Positions 25,440 to 36,801 are shown, counted from the first letter of the stretch. The stretch: DNA of 64,000 bases from Chryseobacterium aquaeductus (GCF_905175375.1 NZ_CAJIMS010000001.1:1-64000), one strand, 5' to 3'. Notes: generated by a model from the letters alone, not told the origin. A program made the numbers and translations.

Positions 25440-27335
25440 TTACGATTTTTTGGATATTAGTATTTTTGAATTGTCGGCACTCATTATTTTTTTTCTGAAA
25501 TTTACATAATCATTGTATTTTTCTTTTGAATAAATTCCTTTTTTCATATTGATCGTTCTTTTAACAATCATTTGGTTCTCTTTTTTCTCAAAAGTAAGCG
25601 TATAAATTCCAAATTCTGAGGCTAACAGACCATTTTGAGGCATTTCTTCAACAATATAATTGGCAGGTAGCTGAAACACAATTTCAGATTCATCTTCATA
25701 AGAAAATCTGTTCTCAAATGGCAACTGACGGTTTTCATCTTCATGATAAAAACCCATAGAATAGATAGGTACAGCTCTGAAAATAAAACTGTCACCCATC
25801 ATCTTACAGTAATTTGATGCTTTAAAATTTAAATCAAAATCTATGGATGCCAAATCTTTATTGTTGACGAAATTATTCATCTCTACGTTTTCGAAATTCA
25901 AACTGGAAAATCTAGATTTCATCGCCTCATTTTTATCTTTTTGAGAAAGCGAAACATAAGATAAATTAAAATCATACTGATTTCCGGTGTAAGAAAATTT
26001 GCCTTTTCCCGAAATAGTTTTGTCCGGATTGATCTGAATAGTAAGAACCTGTTTCTCTTTGCTTTGCTGCGAAGTGTAAGATGGAGTTTCCATAATATCG
26101 ATTCCTGTAGATTTTACTGCCAAAACATTTCGATCAGTCGTACTATAACTTAAATGATTAAAAGCAATATCCTGAGATGTATTTTCCAGCCAGATATTTC
26201 CTTTCTCGGTAGGAATAACCAAAATCACATGATTCCCTGCCATTTTAGGAAAATCGATATCAAAACTTATCGGTGAAGGATTTGAATTAATGATGGCATA
26301 GTAAGAAGGAATTCCAGCTTCGTCCAAAAGAGTTTTCATATAATTGCTGAGACCTTTGCAGTCTCCATACCCTTTTTTCTGTACCTCATCCGGCATCATC
26401 GGTTGCCAGCCACCAATTCCTAAAGCCACAAAAATATATCTGGTCTTACTTTGCATATACTGATAGATTTTTTTCACTTTATCTTCGGTACTTCCAGAAA
26501 GTTGTAGTGCAGCAATTTCAGATTTTATTTGTGGTGTAGAAGCAGAAACAGGAGTCAAAAGATTATTGTGATACCAAAGTCCGAAATCTTTCCATGAAGT
26601 AATATTTCCTTTTTTTCCAACTAAGCTGAACTGATCTAATGAAAAACTTACTTTCGGCAAAATTTTCTGCGGATTAGGAACCAATTCTACCTGATCAATT
26701 GCAGGAATATTTTGATAAAAATATGTTTTTTCGTTTCCATTTTCACTCATCTCTGTTGTTGCGTATTTGTACGGAGATTCGTAAGTTTTTGAACGTAAAT
26801 TGATTCCGGAATTATTGATAATTTTAAAACTACTTTTTTCTAAAGAAATATTGTATGAATTGAAAGGAGTAAAATCAGGGAGAAAAACAGTATTATGGTC
26901 TTTTTGATCATAGCTGAATTCTACAGTGTACGGAAATGATGACGGAGTGTAAGGTAGCACCATTGCTCTGCTGTCTGAGTAAAAAGTGCCTTGAGAGTTG
27001 GCTGCAATATCGTTAAAATCACTCTTTGAATAACTTTTCAGCTTATTTCCCTTTTCGTCATAAATAATTACTTTGACATTAGAAATAACATTTCCTTTTT
27101 CATAAAAAATTCTGGGAACCGAATAGCTGATCGCATCTTTGTTTAAAATAGTGACAACTGATAAATTTCGATAAACAATTTCGTCAATTTTATTGATTTC
27201 TACCACTGTACTTTCGTTACGGATAACAGCACTGGCATTTTTCTTTAAATTTTGGCTGATTTGAGAAACCGGATAACTCTGTGCAAAATAAACAGATGCA
27301 AGTGAAAATGCACCCAAACAAAGAAATTTGATCAT
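25440..27335 (-). CDS. DUF3857/transglutaminase-like exported protein (copy 1)
   Basis: 631 residues from the ATG at 27335, giving the signal peptide MIKFLCLGAFSLASVYFAQ; a TTG 6 codons upstream overlaps a -7 box (27351-27358) and is rejected. Same architecture as the next gene, but with an intact transglutaminase core: MQSKTRYIFVALGIGGWQPM, then KKGYGDCKGLSNYMKTLLDEAG with the catalytic Cys, and a later AGNHVILVIP His and NIWLENTSQ Asp-like element. So one active-looking and one inactive-looking paralogue sit in tandem. Role in Bacteroidetes not established. Confidence 0.87.
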   Translation of the reverse strand: MIKFLCLGAFSLASVYFAQSYPVSQISQNLKKNASAVIRNESTVVEINKIDEIVYRNLSVVTILNKDAISYSVPRIFYEKGNVISNVKVIIYDEKGNKLKSYSKSDFNDIAANSQGTFYSDSRAMVLPYTPSSFPYTVEFSYDQKDHNTVFLPDFTPFNSYNISLEKSSFKIINNSGINLRSKTYESPYKYATTEMSENGNEKTYFYQNIPAIDQVELVPNPQKILPKVSFSLDQFSLVGKKGNITSWKDFGLWYHNNLLTPVSASTPQIKSEIAALQLSGSTEDKVKKIYQYMQSKTRYIFVALGIGGWQPMMPDEVQKKGYGDCKGLSNYMKTLLDEAGIPSYYAIINSNPSPISFDIDFPKMAGNHVILVIPTEKGNIWLENTSQDIAFNHLSYSTTDRNVLAVKSTGIDIMETPSYTSQQSKEKQVLTIQINPDKTISGKGKFSYTGNQYDFNLSYVSLSQKDKNEAMKSRFSSLNFENVEMNNFVNNKDLASIDFDLNFKASNYCKMMGDSFIFRAVPIYSMGFYHEDENRQLPFENRFSYEDESEIVFQLPANYIVEEMPQNGLLASEFGIYTLTFEKKENQMIVKRTINMKKGIYSKEKYNDYVNFRKKIMSADNSKILISKKS

Positions 27336-27425
27336 GGATTTTAATTTCCCCAAAAATATAAAAAATCTTAATAAAATGTTAAAATATTTTCAATTATATG
27401 AGAATTATTATTTTCTTTCAAAAAA

Positions 27426-27452
27426 AAAGACTTCATAAAAAATGAAGTCTTT
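27426..27452 (-). terminator. Terminator of gyrB
   Basis: AAAGACTTCAT / ATGAAGTCTTT with a 5-base loop, exiting into a T-run on the minus strand, 25 nt past the gyrB stop. Confidence 0.8.
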
Positions 27453-27476
27453 AAAATTTATTTTATTGAATCGCTT

Positions 27477-29478
<2,002 letters not shown>

Positions 29479-29636
29479 GTTAAAAAGTGTCAAAAATAAG
29501 TTTGATTTCTTATCGATTACAAACGATTTTTTCAAGTAAAAAACTATCAAAGTTAAAACGAAAATCATAAAATCTTCGAATGTTTTAAATCATATTTTAA
29601 CTCAAGATATTATCCTTAACTTTAAACTGAAAATAA

Positions 29637-30986
29637 ATGTTTATGGACGATTTCATTGCTGCTAGAGCTCAAATGGCACTTTCACTAGGCTTTCACATTA
29701 TCTTCGCCTGTGTTGGAATGGTAATGCCGTTTTTGATGGCATTTGCTCACTGGAAATATTTAAAAACAGGAAACGAAATCTACAAAGGTCTTACCAAAGC
29801 CTGGAGTAAAGGTGTTGCTATTCTTTTCGCCACCGGAGCAGTTTCCGGAACGATGCTTTCTTTTGAATTAGGACTTCTCTGGCCTGGCTTTATGAAACAC
29901 GCCGGACCCATTTTCGGAATGCCGTTTTCTCTGGAAGGAACCGCATTTTTTATCGAAGCCATTGCCATAGGTTTTTTCCTTTACGGCTGGGATAAATTTA
30001 ATAAATGGTTTCATTGGTTTTGCGGATTTTTGGTTGGTTTAAGCGGTTTGGCTTCGGGAATTCTCGTTGTCGCAGCAAATGCATGGATGAATTCCCCAAC
30101 AGGATTTGATTACATAAATGGAGAATATGTCAACATAGATCCCATCAAAGCAATGTTTAATGATGCCTGGTTTCCGCAAGCTCTACACATGACGGTGGCA
30201 GCTTTTTGTGCGACTGGGTTTGCAGTTGCTGGAGTTCATGCTTTTTTAATGATGAGAAAGAAGAATGTAGAATTTCATACGAAAGCATTTAGAATTGCCG
30301 CTGCTTTTGCAATGATTGGTGCGTTTGGTGCGCCTTTGAGTGGTGATGTTGCTGCCAAATCTATCGCTGAAAGACAGCCTATAAAATTAGCGGCAATGGA
30401 AGCTCATTTTGAAACTGAAAAAGGAGCAGCTTTTGTTATTGGGGGAATTCCTGATGAAGATAAAGGAGAAATTAACTATGCTTTAAAAATTCCAAAACTT
30501 TTGAGCTTTTTGGCAACCAATGATTTCAATGCCGAGGTAAAGGGTTTGAATGATTTCCCGAAAGATGAATGGCCTCCAGTTGCTGTTGTACACTATGCTT
30601 TCCAGATCATGATTTTCTTTGGTGTGGTCATGATAAGTATTGGAAGTCTGTATCTCTACGCTTTATTTTTCAAAAAAGAATGGCTGAATAAAAACTGGTT
30701 GCTGAAAACATTTTTTTTTGCCACCCCTTTTGGTTATATCGCTCTGGAAGCTGGCTGGACTGTGACTGAAGTGGGCAGACAACCCTGGATTATTTACGGA
30801 ATTATGAGAACGATCGATGCCGTTACACCAATGCCTGGAATTCAATATTCATTTTACTTTTTCACCGCCATTTTTATCTCATTATCATTAATCATTATTT
30901 TTCTTTTGAGAAGACAAATCAAAATGGTTCCCTATCTCTACGATCCTACAGACAAATTGTTTAATTCTAAAAACAAAAAATCATGA
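29637..30986 (+). CDS. cydA: Cytochrome bd quinol oxidase subunit I
   Basis: 449-residue inner-membrane haem protein that oxidises menaquinol and reduces oxygen to water with high affinity. About nine membrane segments. Conserved parts: FIAARAQMALSLGFHIIFAC with the first haem His, GAVSGTMLSFELGLLWP, FSLEGTAFFIEAIAIGFFLYGW, and GWTVTEVGRQPWIIYGIMRT. The quinol loop is short (around residues 240-300). A second Met two codons in could also be the start. Overlaps cydB by the tetranucleotide ATGA, so the two are translationally coupled. Confidence 0.96.
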   Translation: MFMDDFIAARAQMALSLGFHIIFACVGMVMPFLMAFAHWKYLKTGNEIYKGLTKAWSKGVAILFATGAVSGTMLSFELGLLWPGFMKHAGPIFGMPFSLEGTAFFIEAIAIGFFLYGWDKFNKWFHWFCGFLVGLSGLASGILVVAANAWMNSPTGFDYINGEYVNIDPIKAMFNDAWFPQALHMTVAAFCATGFAVAGVHAFLMMRKKNVEFHTKAFRIAAAFAMIGAFGAPLSGDVAAKSIAERQPIKLAAMEAHFETEKGAAFVIGGIPDEDKGEINYALKIPKLLSFLATNDFNAEVKGLNDFPKDEWPPVAVVHYAFQIMIFFGVVMISIGSLYLYALFFKKEWLNKNWLLKTFFFATPFGYIALEAGWTVTEVGRQPWIIYGIMRTIDAVTPMPGIQYSFYFFTAIFISLSLIIIFLLRRQIKMVPYLYDPTDKLFNSKNKKS

Positions 30987-31993
30987 TTTATGTTGTAATC
31001 GGCTTTCTGTGGCTCTCTGTTTGTCTTTACGTGATTTTGGGCGGTGCCGACTTCGGAGCGGGAATTGTAGAACTGATGACGAAGAAGAAAAACCGTAAGT
31101 ACACAGAAAAAATCATGTACGAATCGATTGCACCCGTGTGGGAAGCAAATCACATGTGGCTGATTATTGCCATCGTAATTCTTTTTGTCGGGTTCCCTGA
31201 AATTTACACTACGATGTCTATTTACCTTCATATTCCTTTGGTATTGATGCTTTTAGGAATCATTGCACGAGGAACTGCCTTCACCTTCAGACATTATGAT
31301 GCCGTTGAAGACCGATGGCAGCTCGTTTATACACAGATTTTCTATTACGCTAGTCTTTTAACTCCTTTTTTCTTAGGTTTAATTGCGGCTGCGACTGTTT
31401 CAAAATCTATCAATCCTGATGCGACAACATTTTTAGATTTATATATTTTCAGTTGGCTCAATTGGTTTGGAGTTTCTGTCGGATTTTTTGTTGTAGCACT
31501 CTGTGCTTACCTAGCTTCTATTTTCTCGTTAAGAGAAATCAGTGACAGATTAGAACTCAGTTTGATGATCAGAAAATCGCATCAAACGATGATTTTTGTA
31601 GTCATTACCGGATTGTTGGTTTTTGTTACAGCTTACTTTTCAGATATTCCTTTGGTAAAATGGGTATTTTCAAAACCATTAGGAGTTATGGCAATCACCT
31701 TTGCAACTGTTGCTTTAGGTTTAATTTTAAGAGCAATGCATAACGGAAAACTACTTCCTGTAAGAGCTTTGGCGGGATTTCAGATTATTATGATATTGGT
31801 TGCTGCAACGTATCAACACAATCCTGATATTATTTTATTAGGAAATGGCGAACATCTTTCTTTACTGAAACATATTGCAGCTGACAAAACCATAACAGCT
31901 TTGGGCTGGGCTTTAATGTTGGGTTCAATATTTATCTTGCCTTTTTTGTTTTATCTGATGTTTTCATTTACAAAAGCAAAAGGAAAGTCTTAA
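30983..31993 (+). CDS. cydB: Cytochrome bd quinol oxidase subunit II
   Basis: 336 residues, about eight membrane segments. Starts with the family signature FLWLSVCLYVILGGADFGAGI, followed by APVWEANHMWLIIAIVILFVGFP and GTAFTFRHYD. It stabilises the haem-bearing subunit. The start ATG overlaps the cydA stop. No cydC/cydD export genes or small cydX-type frame are visible after the stop, where the convergent OmpA gene ends 2 nt away. Confidence 0.96.
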   Translation: MIYVVIGFLWLSVCLYVILGGADFGAGIVELMTKKKNRKYTEKIMYESIAPVWEANHMWLIIAIVILFVGFPEIYTTMSIYLHIPLVLMLLGIIARGTAFTFRHYDAVEDRWQLVYTQIFYYASLLTPFFLGLIAAATVSKSINPDATTFLDLYIFSWLNWFGVSVGFFVVALCAYLASIFSLREISDRLELSLMIRKSHQTMIFVVITGLLVFVTAYFSDIPLVKWVFSKPLGVMAITFATVALGLILRAMHNGKLLPVRALAGFQIIMILVAATYQHNPDIILLGNGEHLSLLKHIAADKTITALGWALMLGSIFILPFLFYLMFSFTKAKGKS

Positions 31994-31995
31994 GA

Positions 31996-32820
31996 TTATT
32001 TTTTAACTAAAACCAATTCTACTCTTCTGTTTTTGATTCTGTCGGATTCTGTAATTTCGGGGTAAATCACCGGATTATGATGGCCAAGACCTTTTGTTTT
32101 AATTCGGTCGAGCTCAATTCCCTCTTTTAGTAAGAATTCTTTTATGGCATTGGCTCTCGTCCATGAAAGATTAAATGTTTTTAAATCTAAATCTTCACCA
32201 TCAAAATTATCATAATCACAACAAATATGACCTTGCAACTCAACCTCAAGGCTTGGATTTTCTTTTAATATTTTTGAAAGTTTCAGCAAATTTGCTTTAC
32301 CACTTGGTAGCCAGACATGTCGTCCACCAACAAAACTTACATCGGGAAGAGAGAAAGTATCTTTCACTTTCATAGTTGCAATTTTAGTACTTAGAAAACT
32401 GGGATACATTTTTCGGGAAATTTTTTCTCCTGCGGCAAATGTCTTTTCAATGAACACATCTACTCTTCTGTTTTTGCTGCGTAAATCTTCTGTACTGTTA
32501 TCATTGATTTGTTTCTCAATTCCTAGTCCGACTGCATTTCCAAGTTTAATATTGCTTCCAATTTTTTCTTTTAAATATTCACTCACGGCTTTTGCACGTT
32601 TTTCAGATAATTTTTTGTTGAGTTCAACATTGCCGGAAGGATCGCAATTTCCAAAAATTCTAAGTGTGAGATTAGATTTTAATTGCGATATGCTATCGAG
32701 TTTTTCCTGAGATTCTTTTCTAAGTTCATAACTGTTATTTTTAAAATAAACAGATGACAGCATCTGAGAATTTGCTTGAAAAGAAATCAAGAATAATAGA
32801 GAAAATAGGAAGGTCTTCAT
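31996..32820 (-). CDS. OmpA-family protein with two peptidoglycan-binding domains
   Basis: 274 residues with a signal peptide (MKTFLFSLLFLISFQANSQ). Two OmpA_C-like modules are in tandem. The first (about 20-130) has LTLRIFGNCDPSGNVELNKK with a clear LSEKRAKAVSEYL helix and the Arg-rich end RSKNRRVDVFIE. The second (about 150-274) has LEVELQGHICCDYDN, LSWTRANAIKEFLLKEGI and RIKNRRVELVLVKK. Such domains bind diaminopimelate in peptidoglycan. No barrel or lipobox, so it is probably a periplasmic soluble anchor. A terminator separates it from the lysS stop upstream. Confidence 0.85.
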   Translation of the reverse strand: MKTFLFSLLFLISFQANSQMLSSVYFKNNSYELRKESQEKLDSISQLKSNLTLRIFGNCDPSGNVELNKKLSEKRAKAVSEYLKEKIGSNIKLGNAVGLGIEKQINDNSTEDLRSKNRRVDVFIEKTFAAGEKISRKMYPSFLSTKIATMKVKDTFSLPDVSFVGGRHVWLPSGKANLLKLSKILKENPSLEVELQGHICCDYDNFDGEDLDLKTFNLSWTRANAIKEFLLKEGIELDRIKTKGLGHHNPVIYPEITESDRIKNRRVELVLVKK

Positions 32821-32869
32821 CAGTTTTTTCTTAACAACGAGAAATATTTAATTATAGTTTACTCAAATG

Positions 32870-32901
32870 AAAAATCCTGAAATATTATTTTCAGGATTTT
32901 T
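32870..32901 (-). terminator. Terminator of lysS
   Basis: A 12-bp stem (AAAATCCTGAAA / TTTCAGGATTTT) with T-runs at both exits, 25 nt past the lysS stop. Confidence 0.8.
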
Positions 32902-32924
32902 TATATTTTCAAATGTTCAGAAGA

Positions 32925-34625
32925 TTAAACCAGTTTCATCAAAACATTTTCATCAATCTTCTCCACTTTCACCAAACCTCCCTTGGTTAAAGTTTTGGAA
33001 GCTTTATCCCATTTCTTACCGGATAATTGACTTCTTTCTTTTACTTCAGCTAGAGAAAACACTTCTTCACGAGAATTTAAAATCTCCAGAATCACTTTTT
33101 CATCTTCTCCCAATTCAATTTGAGGAACAGTTTTCTCAGGTCTCATTTGAGGGAAGAACAATACCTCCTGAATTGACGGATTATTGGTTAAAAACATAAT
33201 CAATCTGTCCATTCCGATTCCTAAACCTGAAGTTGGCGGCATTCCGTATTCTAAGGCTCTCAGGAAATCTTCGTCGATAAATCCTGTGGCTTCATCATCA
33301 CCTTTTTCTGCCAATTTCAACTGCTCTTCGAAACGTTCTCTCTGATCGATCGGGTCATTTAATTCTGAATACGCATTTGCAATTTCTTTACCACAAACCA
33401 TTAGTTCAAAACGCTCTGTCAAACCTTCTTTGCTTCTGTGTTTCTTCGTTAAAGGTGACATTTCAATCGGATAATCTGTAATGAAAGTTGGCTGAATGAA
33501 GTTTCCTTCACATTTTTCACCAAAAATTTCGTCGATTAATTTTCCTTTACCCATCGTTTCATTCACATCAATTCCGATAGATTTAGCAAAATCAAACAAT
33601 TCCTGTTCAGTTTTTCCTGTAATATCGAAACCTGTGTATTTTATAATGGCTTCAGTCATAGAAACTCTTGGATATGGAGCTTTCCAGCTGATTGTATGTT
33701 CACCGAAAGTTGATTCAGAATTTCCGTTGACAGAAGTTGAACAGAATTCTAATAATTTTTCTGTAAAATCCATCATCCAGTTGTAGTCTTTGTAGGCTAC
33801 ATAAATCTCCATTGCTGTAAATTCCGGGTTGTGAGTTCTGTCCATTCCTTCATTTCTGAAGTTTTTAGAGAATTCATAAACACCGTCAAAACCACCAACG
33901 ATCAGTCTTTTCAGATACAATTCGTTTGCAATTCTTAAATATAATGGAATATCTAAAGCATTGTGATGCGTTATAAAAGGTCTTGCCGCAGCTCCACCTG
34001 GAATTGACTGCAAAATCGGAGTTTCCACTTCAAAATATCCGGCATCGTTGAAGAAGTTTCTCATTGCATTGAACAATTTTGTCCTTTTCACGAAAATTTC
34101 TTTCACTTGCGGATTCACCGTCAAATCTACATAACGCTGTCTGTATCTCATTTCAGGATCGTTGAAAGCGTCATGCACTACTCCATTTTCGTCGGTTTTT
34201 GCTTGTGGAAGCGGACGTAAAGATTTGGTAAGCAAAGTAAAATTCTTTACTAAAACCGTCATTTCTCCAACTTGAGTGGTGAACAATTCTCCTTCAATAC
34301 CTATAATATCTCCGATATCTAATAAATGTTTGTAAACGTCGTTGTATAAAGTTTTGTCTTCTCCTGCACAGATTTCGTCTCTGTTGAAGTACACCTGAAT
34401 TTTGCCTGTAGAATCCTGCAATTCAGCAAAAGAAGCCTTCCCCTGAATTCTGCGAGACATCAATCTTCCCGCAATCTTCACCTGTTTACTTTCAGAAAAA
34501 TCCTGTTTTATAGATTCTGTAGTATCTGTAACCGTATATTCTTCTGCCGGGAATGCGTTGATTCCCATTTCAACAAGCTTAGTCAGCTTTTCTCTTCTAA
34601 TGATTTCCTGTTCTGATAATTGCAT
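32925..34625 (-). CDS. lysS: Lysyl-tRNA synthetase, class II, with C-terminal extension
   Basis: 566 residues. The anticodon-binding OB fold (about 50-150) has VKIAGRLMSRRIQGKASFAEL. The class II catalytic core has VETPILQSIPGGAAARPF, the motif 2 region LRIANELYLKRLIVGGFDGVY with FRNEGMDRTHNPEFT, and motif 3 GLGIGMDRLIMFLTN. After the normal end (~500) follows a ~60-residue extension (EDEKVILEILNSREEVFSLA and on), as in flavobacterial LysRS; its function is not known to me. A -7 box TATTTTTG (complementary to 34649-34656) lies 24 nt before the ATG. Confidence 0.97.
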   Translation of the reverse strand: MQLSEQEIIRREKLTKLVEMGINAFPAEEYTVTDTTESIKQDFSESKQVKIAGRLMSRRIQGKASFAELQDSTGKIQVYFNRDEICAGEDKTLYNDVYKHLLDIGDIIGIEGELFTTQVGEMTVLVKNFTLLTKSLRPLPQAKTDENGVVHDAFNDPEMRYRQRYVDLTVNPQVKEIFVKRTKLFNAMRNFFNDAGYFEVETPILQSIPGGAAARPFITHHNALDIPLYLRIANELYLKRLIVGGFDGVYEFSKNFRNEGMDRTHNPEFTAMEIYVAYKDYNWMMDFTEKLLEFCSTSVNGNSESTFGEHTISWKAPYPRVSMTEAIIKYTGFDITGKTEQELFDFAKSIGIDVNETMGKGKLIDEIFGEKCEGNFIQPTFITDYPIEMSPLTKKHRSKEGLTERFELMVCGKEIANAYSELNDPIDQRERFEEQLKLAEKGDDEATGFIDEDFLRALEYGMPPTSGLGIGMDRLIMFLTNNPSIQEVLFFPQMRPEKTVPQIELGEDEKVILEILNSREEVFSLAEVKERSQLSGKKWDKASKTLTKGGLVKVEKIDENVLMKLV

Positions 34626-34839
34626 TATAATTCGATTTTTTCGAATTGCAAAAATAGTGAATTTTAAGCGTTTATGAAACTGGAATTTTACTTAAACCAC
34701 AAATCGGAGATTCAACGCTGGCAAAAGTCAGAAAAGTTTTATATTTTATTAAAACTGATTAATATTTCGTCTCTAAAATTGTTATGATGATTTAAGAATT
34801 TTTAATCACCCCTCCAAAGGATTGGAATTTTTGACAATG

Positions 34840-34917
34840 AATCGCTCGCAGCCCGACTTGAGCGGAAATCCTTTTGCAAAGCAAAAGATTGGGAGCGGAA
34901 GGCGGAAAAGCTGCCCA
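34840..34917 (-). repeat. Structured intergenic repeat, copy A (after rlmF)
   Basis: Starts about 9 nt after the rlmF stop and reads with it. 5' arm GGGCAGCTTTTCCGCCTTCC and on, then hairpin AATCTTTTGC / GCAAAAGGATT, then 3' arm TCCGCTCAAGTCGGGCTGCG. The basal stem GCAGC (34914-34910) pairs with GCTGC (34852-34848). Lies between co-directional rlmF and lysS. Frames across it are not genes. The remaining part of this 300-bp gap holds only the lysS promoter region. Confidence 0.8.
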
Positions 34918-34925
34918 AGAAAAAA

Positions 34926-35852
34926 TCAGAACCAACTTTCCCTATTTGGTTGAGGAACAAATGTCCACGCCAAAATCCGGCTCACTTTCTGACCTTGTGC
35001 CATATCAATTGTCTTTACTTCAACAGCTTTTGTTTTCTTTAAAAGTGAATTTAGTTTAAATAAATTTTCTTTTTTTGAAACCAGACACGTAAACCAGAAA
35101 ATTTGAGAAGAATATAAGATACTTTCTTCAATCATCTTTGAGATAAAAGCCAATTCGCCACCATCACACCACAACTCAGAGTGTTGTCCGCTGAAATTAA
35201 GATTTGGTTTTTGAACTTTTGACTTTTTAAGATTTTTTGTTTTTCTAAGATTTCCTTTCATGGCAGATTCTTCGGAATCATGAAAAGGCGGATTGCACAT
35301 AGAGAATGTGAATTTATCGTCAGATTTGAGAATATTTTTAAATATAAAATCGGAATCTGGCTGAAATTTTAATTGAATTTTTGAAGAAATTTCTGGGTTG
35401 GCATCTAAAATACTTTGAGCATTATCCAGAGATTTTTGATTAATATCTGTTCCTAACATTTCCCAACCGTACGATTGATGAGCAATTAAAGGATAAACAA
35501 GATTTGCTCCTGTTCCGATATCTAAACCTTTTATAAAAAAACCTCTCGGAATTTCAGCTAAACTTTCAGCTAATAAATCGGCGATATAATGAATGTAATC
35601 TGCACGTCCTGGAATTGGCGGACAAAGATTTTCATCCGGAATATCCCAGTTTTTAACTTCATAAAAATGCAGGAGAAGTGCTTTATTAAGCAGTTTTACA
35701 GCCTTTGGAATGCTGAAATTGATCGTTAAATTTCCGTATGAATTTGTAAAAACGTAATGTTTCAATTCTGGAACACAAGAAATCAACTTTTCAAAATCGT
35801 AGGAATTACGATGCAGATTTCTTGTGTGCAGATTTGATTTTTCGTCTGTCAT
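34926..35852 (-). CDS. rlmF: 23S rRNA (adenine-1618-N6)-methyltransferase
   Basis: 308 residues from the ATG at 35852. SAM-dependent methyltransferase with FIKGLDIGTGANLVYPLI (motif I) and the N6-adenine motif NPPF in SMCNPPFHDSEESA. The start HTRNLHRNSYDFEKLISCVP and the segment CPPIPGRADYIHYIADLL are RlmF-specific. It modifies A1618 of 23S rRNA. Follows the cytochrome c gene by 3 nt on the same strand. A structured repeat begins right after its stop. Confidence 0.93.
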   Translation of the reverse strand: MTDEKSNLHTRNLHRNSYDFEKLISCVPELKHYVFTNSYGNLTINFSIPKAVKLLNKALLLHFYEVKNWDIPDENLCPPIPGRADYIHYIADLLAESLAEIPRGFFIKGLDIGTGANLVYPLIAHQSYGWEMLGTDINQKSLDNAQSILDANPEISSKIQLKFQPDSDFIFKNILKSDDKFTFSMCNPPFHDSEESAMKGNLRKTKNLKKSKVQKPNLNFSGQHSELWCDGGELAFISKMIEESILYSSQIFWFTCLVSKKENLFKLNSLLKKTKAVEVKTIDMAQGQKVSRILAWTFVPQPNRESWF

Positions 35853-35855
35853 CAA

Positions 35856-36218
35856 TTATTTTTTCTGGCTCAAAATATATTCTACCATTTTTTTGGCATC
35901 AGCTTTAGAAACTTGAGGATGAGGCTGCATCGCAACTTCTCCCCAAACACCACTTCCACCCTCAATAATTTTTGATGCCAGTATTTCGATATCTTTTTCA
36001 GAATATTTTCCGGCAATTTCTTGATATGAAGGTCCGATCATTCGCTCATCTATAGTATGACAAGACATACAATCTGAAGATTCTATCAAACTTTGCCCAG
36101 ATACATTAACAGTAACAGGTGTGGAAGAATCTGATGATGGTTGTATTTCTGAATTTTCTTTTTTAGAACAAGAGATGACAAGCAAACTTACAATTCCTGT
36201 CAAAAATAGTTTTTTCAT
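35856..36218 (-). CDS. Class I cytochrome c lipoprotein
   Basis: 120 residues. Lipobox at MKKLFLTGIVSLLVISC (Cys17), then a Ser/Thr/Pro-rich linker to ~45. The c-type haem motif is CMSCH (Cys50, Cys53, His54), with TIDERMIGPSYQEIAGKY after it and a distal Met in GEVAMQPHP (Met97). This is the compact c551-type fold seen in electron carriers. Anchored in the periplasm. Its start overlaps the upstream lipoprotein stop by one base (TAATG). Confidence 0.9.
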   Translation of the reverse strand: MKKLFLTGIVSLLVISCSKKENSEIQPSSDSSTPVTVNVSGQSLIESSDCMSCHTIDERMIGPSYQEIAGKYSEKDIEILASKIIEGGSGVWGEVAMQPHPQVSKADAKKMVEYILSQKK

Positions 36219-36427
36219 TATTTTGTTGCAGTAGAATCTGTAGAAGGCGATGGTGCAGGAGTAGCTGTTGCAGGTGCACTTTCAGTTTTAGCTGTAGAAT
36301 CTGCAGCAATCGTTGGAGCAGCAGGCTCTTCCATCATAATATTGCTTTCTTGTGATTTTTCAGCTTTTTTTGAACAGCTTACTGCGAATACACTTCCGAT
36401 AAATGCGATTGCTAATACTTTTTTCAT
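36218..36427 (-). CDS. Small Ala/Thr/Pro-rich lipoprotein
   Basis: 69 residues. MKKVLAIAFIGSVFAVSC gives a lipobox Cys18; the mature part is low-complexity (Ala, Thr, Ser, Pro, Glu) with no fold expected. Translationally coupled to the cytochrome c lipoprotein downstream. Could act as a tether or spacer, which is inference. Confidence 0.7.
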   Translation of the reverse strand: MKKVLAIAFIGSVFAVSCSKKAEKSQESNIMMEEPAAPTIAADSTAKTESAPATATPAPSPSTDSTATK

Positions 36428-36598
36428 AGGTAAAGATCTTATATTTTATATTTAATTAAAAGAACCGCACTGCGATTTCTTTGTTGTATAATTTGGTCAC
36501 AAAAATATAAAAATAAAGTTTTAATTGAGCGAATTATTCCTTTTTTAAATCATATTTAAACTGATACAATAAAAATAAAATCTCACTTTTTTGAATTT

Positions 36599-36632
36599 TT
36601 TGTTTCTGATATTAAAAATTGTTTTACATTTG
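36599..36632 (+). promoter_or_regulatory. Promoter of the trp operon
   Basis: TTTG at 36599-36602 and TACATTTG at 36625-36632 are 22 nt apart. The leader peptide ATG is 4 nt after the -7 box, so transcription starts at or next to the ATG. Confidence 0.7.
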
Positions 36633-36636
36633 TCGC

Positions 36637-36714
36637 ATGATTCATTCAGTTAACAAAAATTGGTGGTGGCATTCAAACTCTTCGTCGGGTCTGATGCTAT
36701 TGTCCTGTTGTTAA
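36637..36714 (+). CDS. trpL: trp operon leader peptide with three tandem Trp codons
   Basis: A 25-codon frame: ATG, seven codons, then TGG TGG TGG (36661-36669), then His-Ser-Asn and on to a TAA at 36712-36714. Peptide begins MIHSVNKNWWWHS and ends MLLSCC. Three consecutive Trp codons just before an antiterminator/terminator pair and trpE are the hallmark of ribosome-mediated attenuation. Lies 4 nt after the -7 element, so it is probably translated from a leaderless mRNA. Too short for ordinary gene calling. Confidence 0.9.
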   Translation: MIHSVNKNWWWHSNSSSGLMLLSCC

Positions 36715-36778
36715 TCTTACAGCTGGAATATTATAGAAAATATATAGACTTTGACGATTTCGTTGAAGTCTTTTTTTT
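36683..36778 (+). promoter_or_regulatory. trp attenuator: antiterminator versus terminator
   Basis: CGTCGGGTCT (36683-36692) can pair with AGACTTTGACG (36746-36756), with two G-U pairs and one bulged T. The latter is also the left arm of the terminator at 36746-36771, so the structures exclude each other. A ribosome stalled at the Trp codons (36661-36669) leaves 36683-36692 free and favours read-through. A ribosome at the stop codon (36712) covers it and lets the terminator form. Pairing read by eye. Confidence 0.75.
36746..36778 (+). terminator. Attenuator terminator upstream of trpE
   Basis: An 11-bp stem AGACTTTGACG / CGTTGAAGTCT (two G-U pairs), loop ATTT, followed by T8. It ends 24 nt before the trpE ATG. 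Confidence 0.9.
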
Positions 36779-36801
36779 GTCAATTTTTAAATAAAATCAA
36801 A

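Noticed and set aside
34874..35059. Plus-strand open frame across structured repeat A into rlmF
   Set aside because: It consists of the repeat hairpin plus the antisense of rlmF; no protein family resemblance.
36751..36801. TTG start for trpE
   Set aside because: The codon lies in the stem of the attenuator terminator; ATG 36802 gives the normal N-terminus.
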